Source: Hemicordylus capensis
Lineage: Eukaryota; Chordata; Lepidosauria; Squamata; Cordylidae
NCBI RefSeq assembly: GCF_027244095.1
Contig: NC_069671.1
Span: 2,356,001 to 2,420,000, forward strand
Direction of reading: 5' to 3'
Length of the DNA stretch: 64,000 nt
Shown: positions 63,522-64,000 of the stretch, in pieces
Numbering within the stretch: the stretch's first letter is position 1
Layout: each line of letters opens with the position of its first letter
Made by a program: the position numbers and the translations under genes
Notes under the pieces: generated by a model
Seen by the model: the letters and a program-made list of their open reading frames with translations, nothing else
Databases searched by the model: none
Told to the model about the DNA's origin: nothing

Positions 63522-63771
63522 ATGGTGCAGCGGGGAAATGACTTGATTAGCAAGCCAGAGGTTGCCGGTTCAAATCCCCGCTGGTGTATTTCCCAGACTA
63601 CGGGAAACGCCTCTATCGGGCAGCAGCGATAGAGGAAGATGCTGAAAGGCATCACCTCATACTGTGCGGAAGGAGGCAATGGTCAACCCCTCCTGTATTC
63701 TACTAAAGACAACCACAGGGCTCTGTGGGCACCAGGAGTCGAAATTGACTCAACGGCACACTCTACCTTTA
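63522..63771 (+). repeat. Sauria SINE, full length
   Basis: tatggtgcagcggggaaatg (A box area), ggttcaaatccccgctggtg (B box), gatgctgaaaggcatcacct, ends caacggcacactctaccttt. Confidence 0.93.
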
Positions 63772-64000
63772 CTTCATCTTTCCTTATTTCATTACACCTA
63801 TTTTATTTATGACCTTTGCTTCTACAACTTAACGATGCTTTAGGATCTCACTTTGCTCTGGCATCTCGGACACAAAGATGAGAGAGGAGGTTAATTATAA
63901 ATCTGTGTTGCAGCAACATTAGATCAAAGAAGAAGCAGTCAACACATGTGTACGCGGTCGCTAGCTGTGTATTAAGAGAAGACGGGCAGGCTGACGTGTA

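Overview
The window is vertebrate genomic DNA, almost certainly from a squamate reptile (lizard or snake lineage). Introns are long. The DNA between exons is packed with repeats typical of squamates: Sauria SINEs with a Bov-B-type tail, CR1-like and L2-like LINE fragments, MIR/CORE-type SINEs, hAT-type foldback MITEs and TA-flanked Tigger-like MITEs. A SINE built from 5S rRNA and tRNA parts is the most abundant family. No bacterial, plasmid or complete viral element was recognised.

Layout. (1) 2929-12588, + strand: the last seven coding exons of AP1B1 (beta-1 subunit of the AP-1 clathrin adaptor), giving the last 272 codons, the stop and a poly(A) signal. Earlier exons lie left of the window. 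(2) 12.6-29.6 kb: repeat-rich intergenic DNA with one isolated, perfectly spliceable minus-strand exon of the CASTOR1/CASTOR2 family at 15671-15765; no other CASTOR exon could be found. (3) 29.69-30.72 kb: a CpG-island-like block, probably the RASL10A promoter. (4) 31318-48658, + strand: complete RASL10A (three coding exons, 203 aa, about 15.2 kb first intron), an atypical Ras-like GTPase ending in a CaaX box. (5) 60715 down to 52815, - strand: the 3' part of GAS2L1 (end of the GAS2 domain, a Ser/Pro/Arg-rich linker and a long last exon with an EB1-binding SxIP motif). The CH-domain exons lie beyond the right edge.

AP1B1, RASL10A and GAS2L1 are also neighbours on human chromosome 22q12 in the same relative orientation, so this is a conserved block. 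The proteins act separately: AP1B1 in trans-Golgi/endosome clathrin sorting, RASL10A as a lipid-anchored small GTPase, GAS2L1 as an actin-microtubule cross-linker.

The most interesting material is in the repeats: the 5S/tRNA SINE whose 3' end resembles the 3' end of the local CR1-like LINE, foldback MITEs that carry paired ZNF143-like motifs, the same MITE at the same position in two L2 copies, several nested insertions with readable target-site duplications, and two strong palindromes. Exon boundaries were read by eye from splice signals and remembered protein families; repeat limits are good to about 5-20 bases unless a target-site duplication fixes them.
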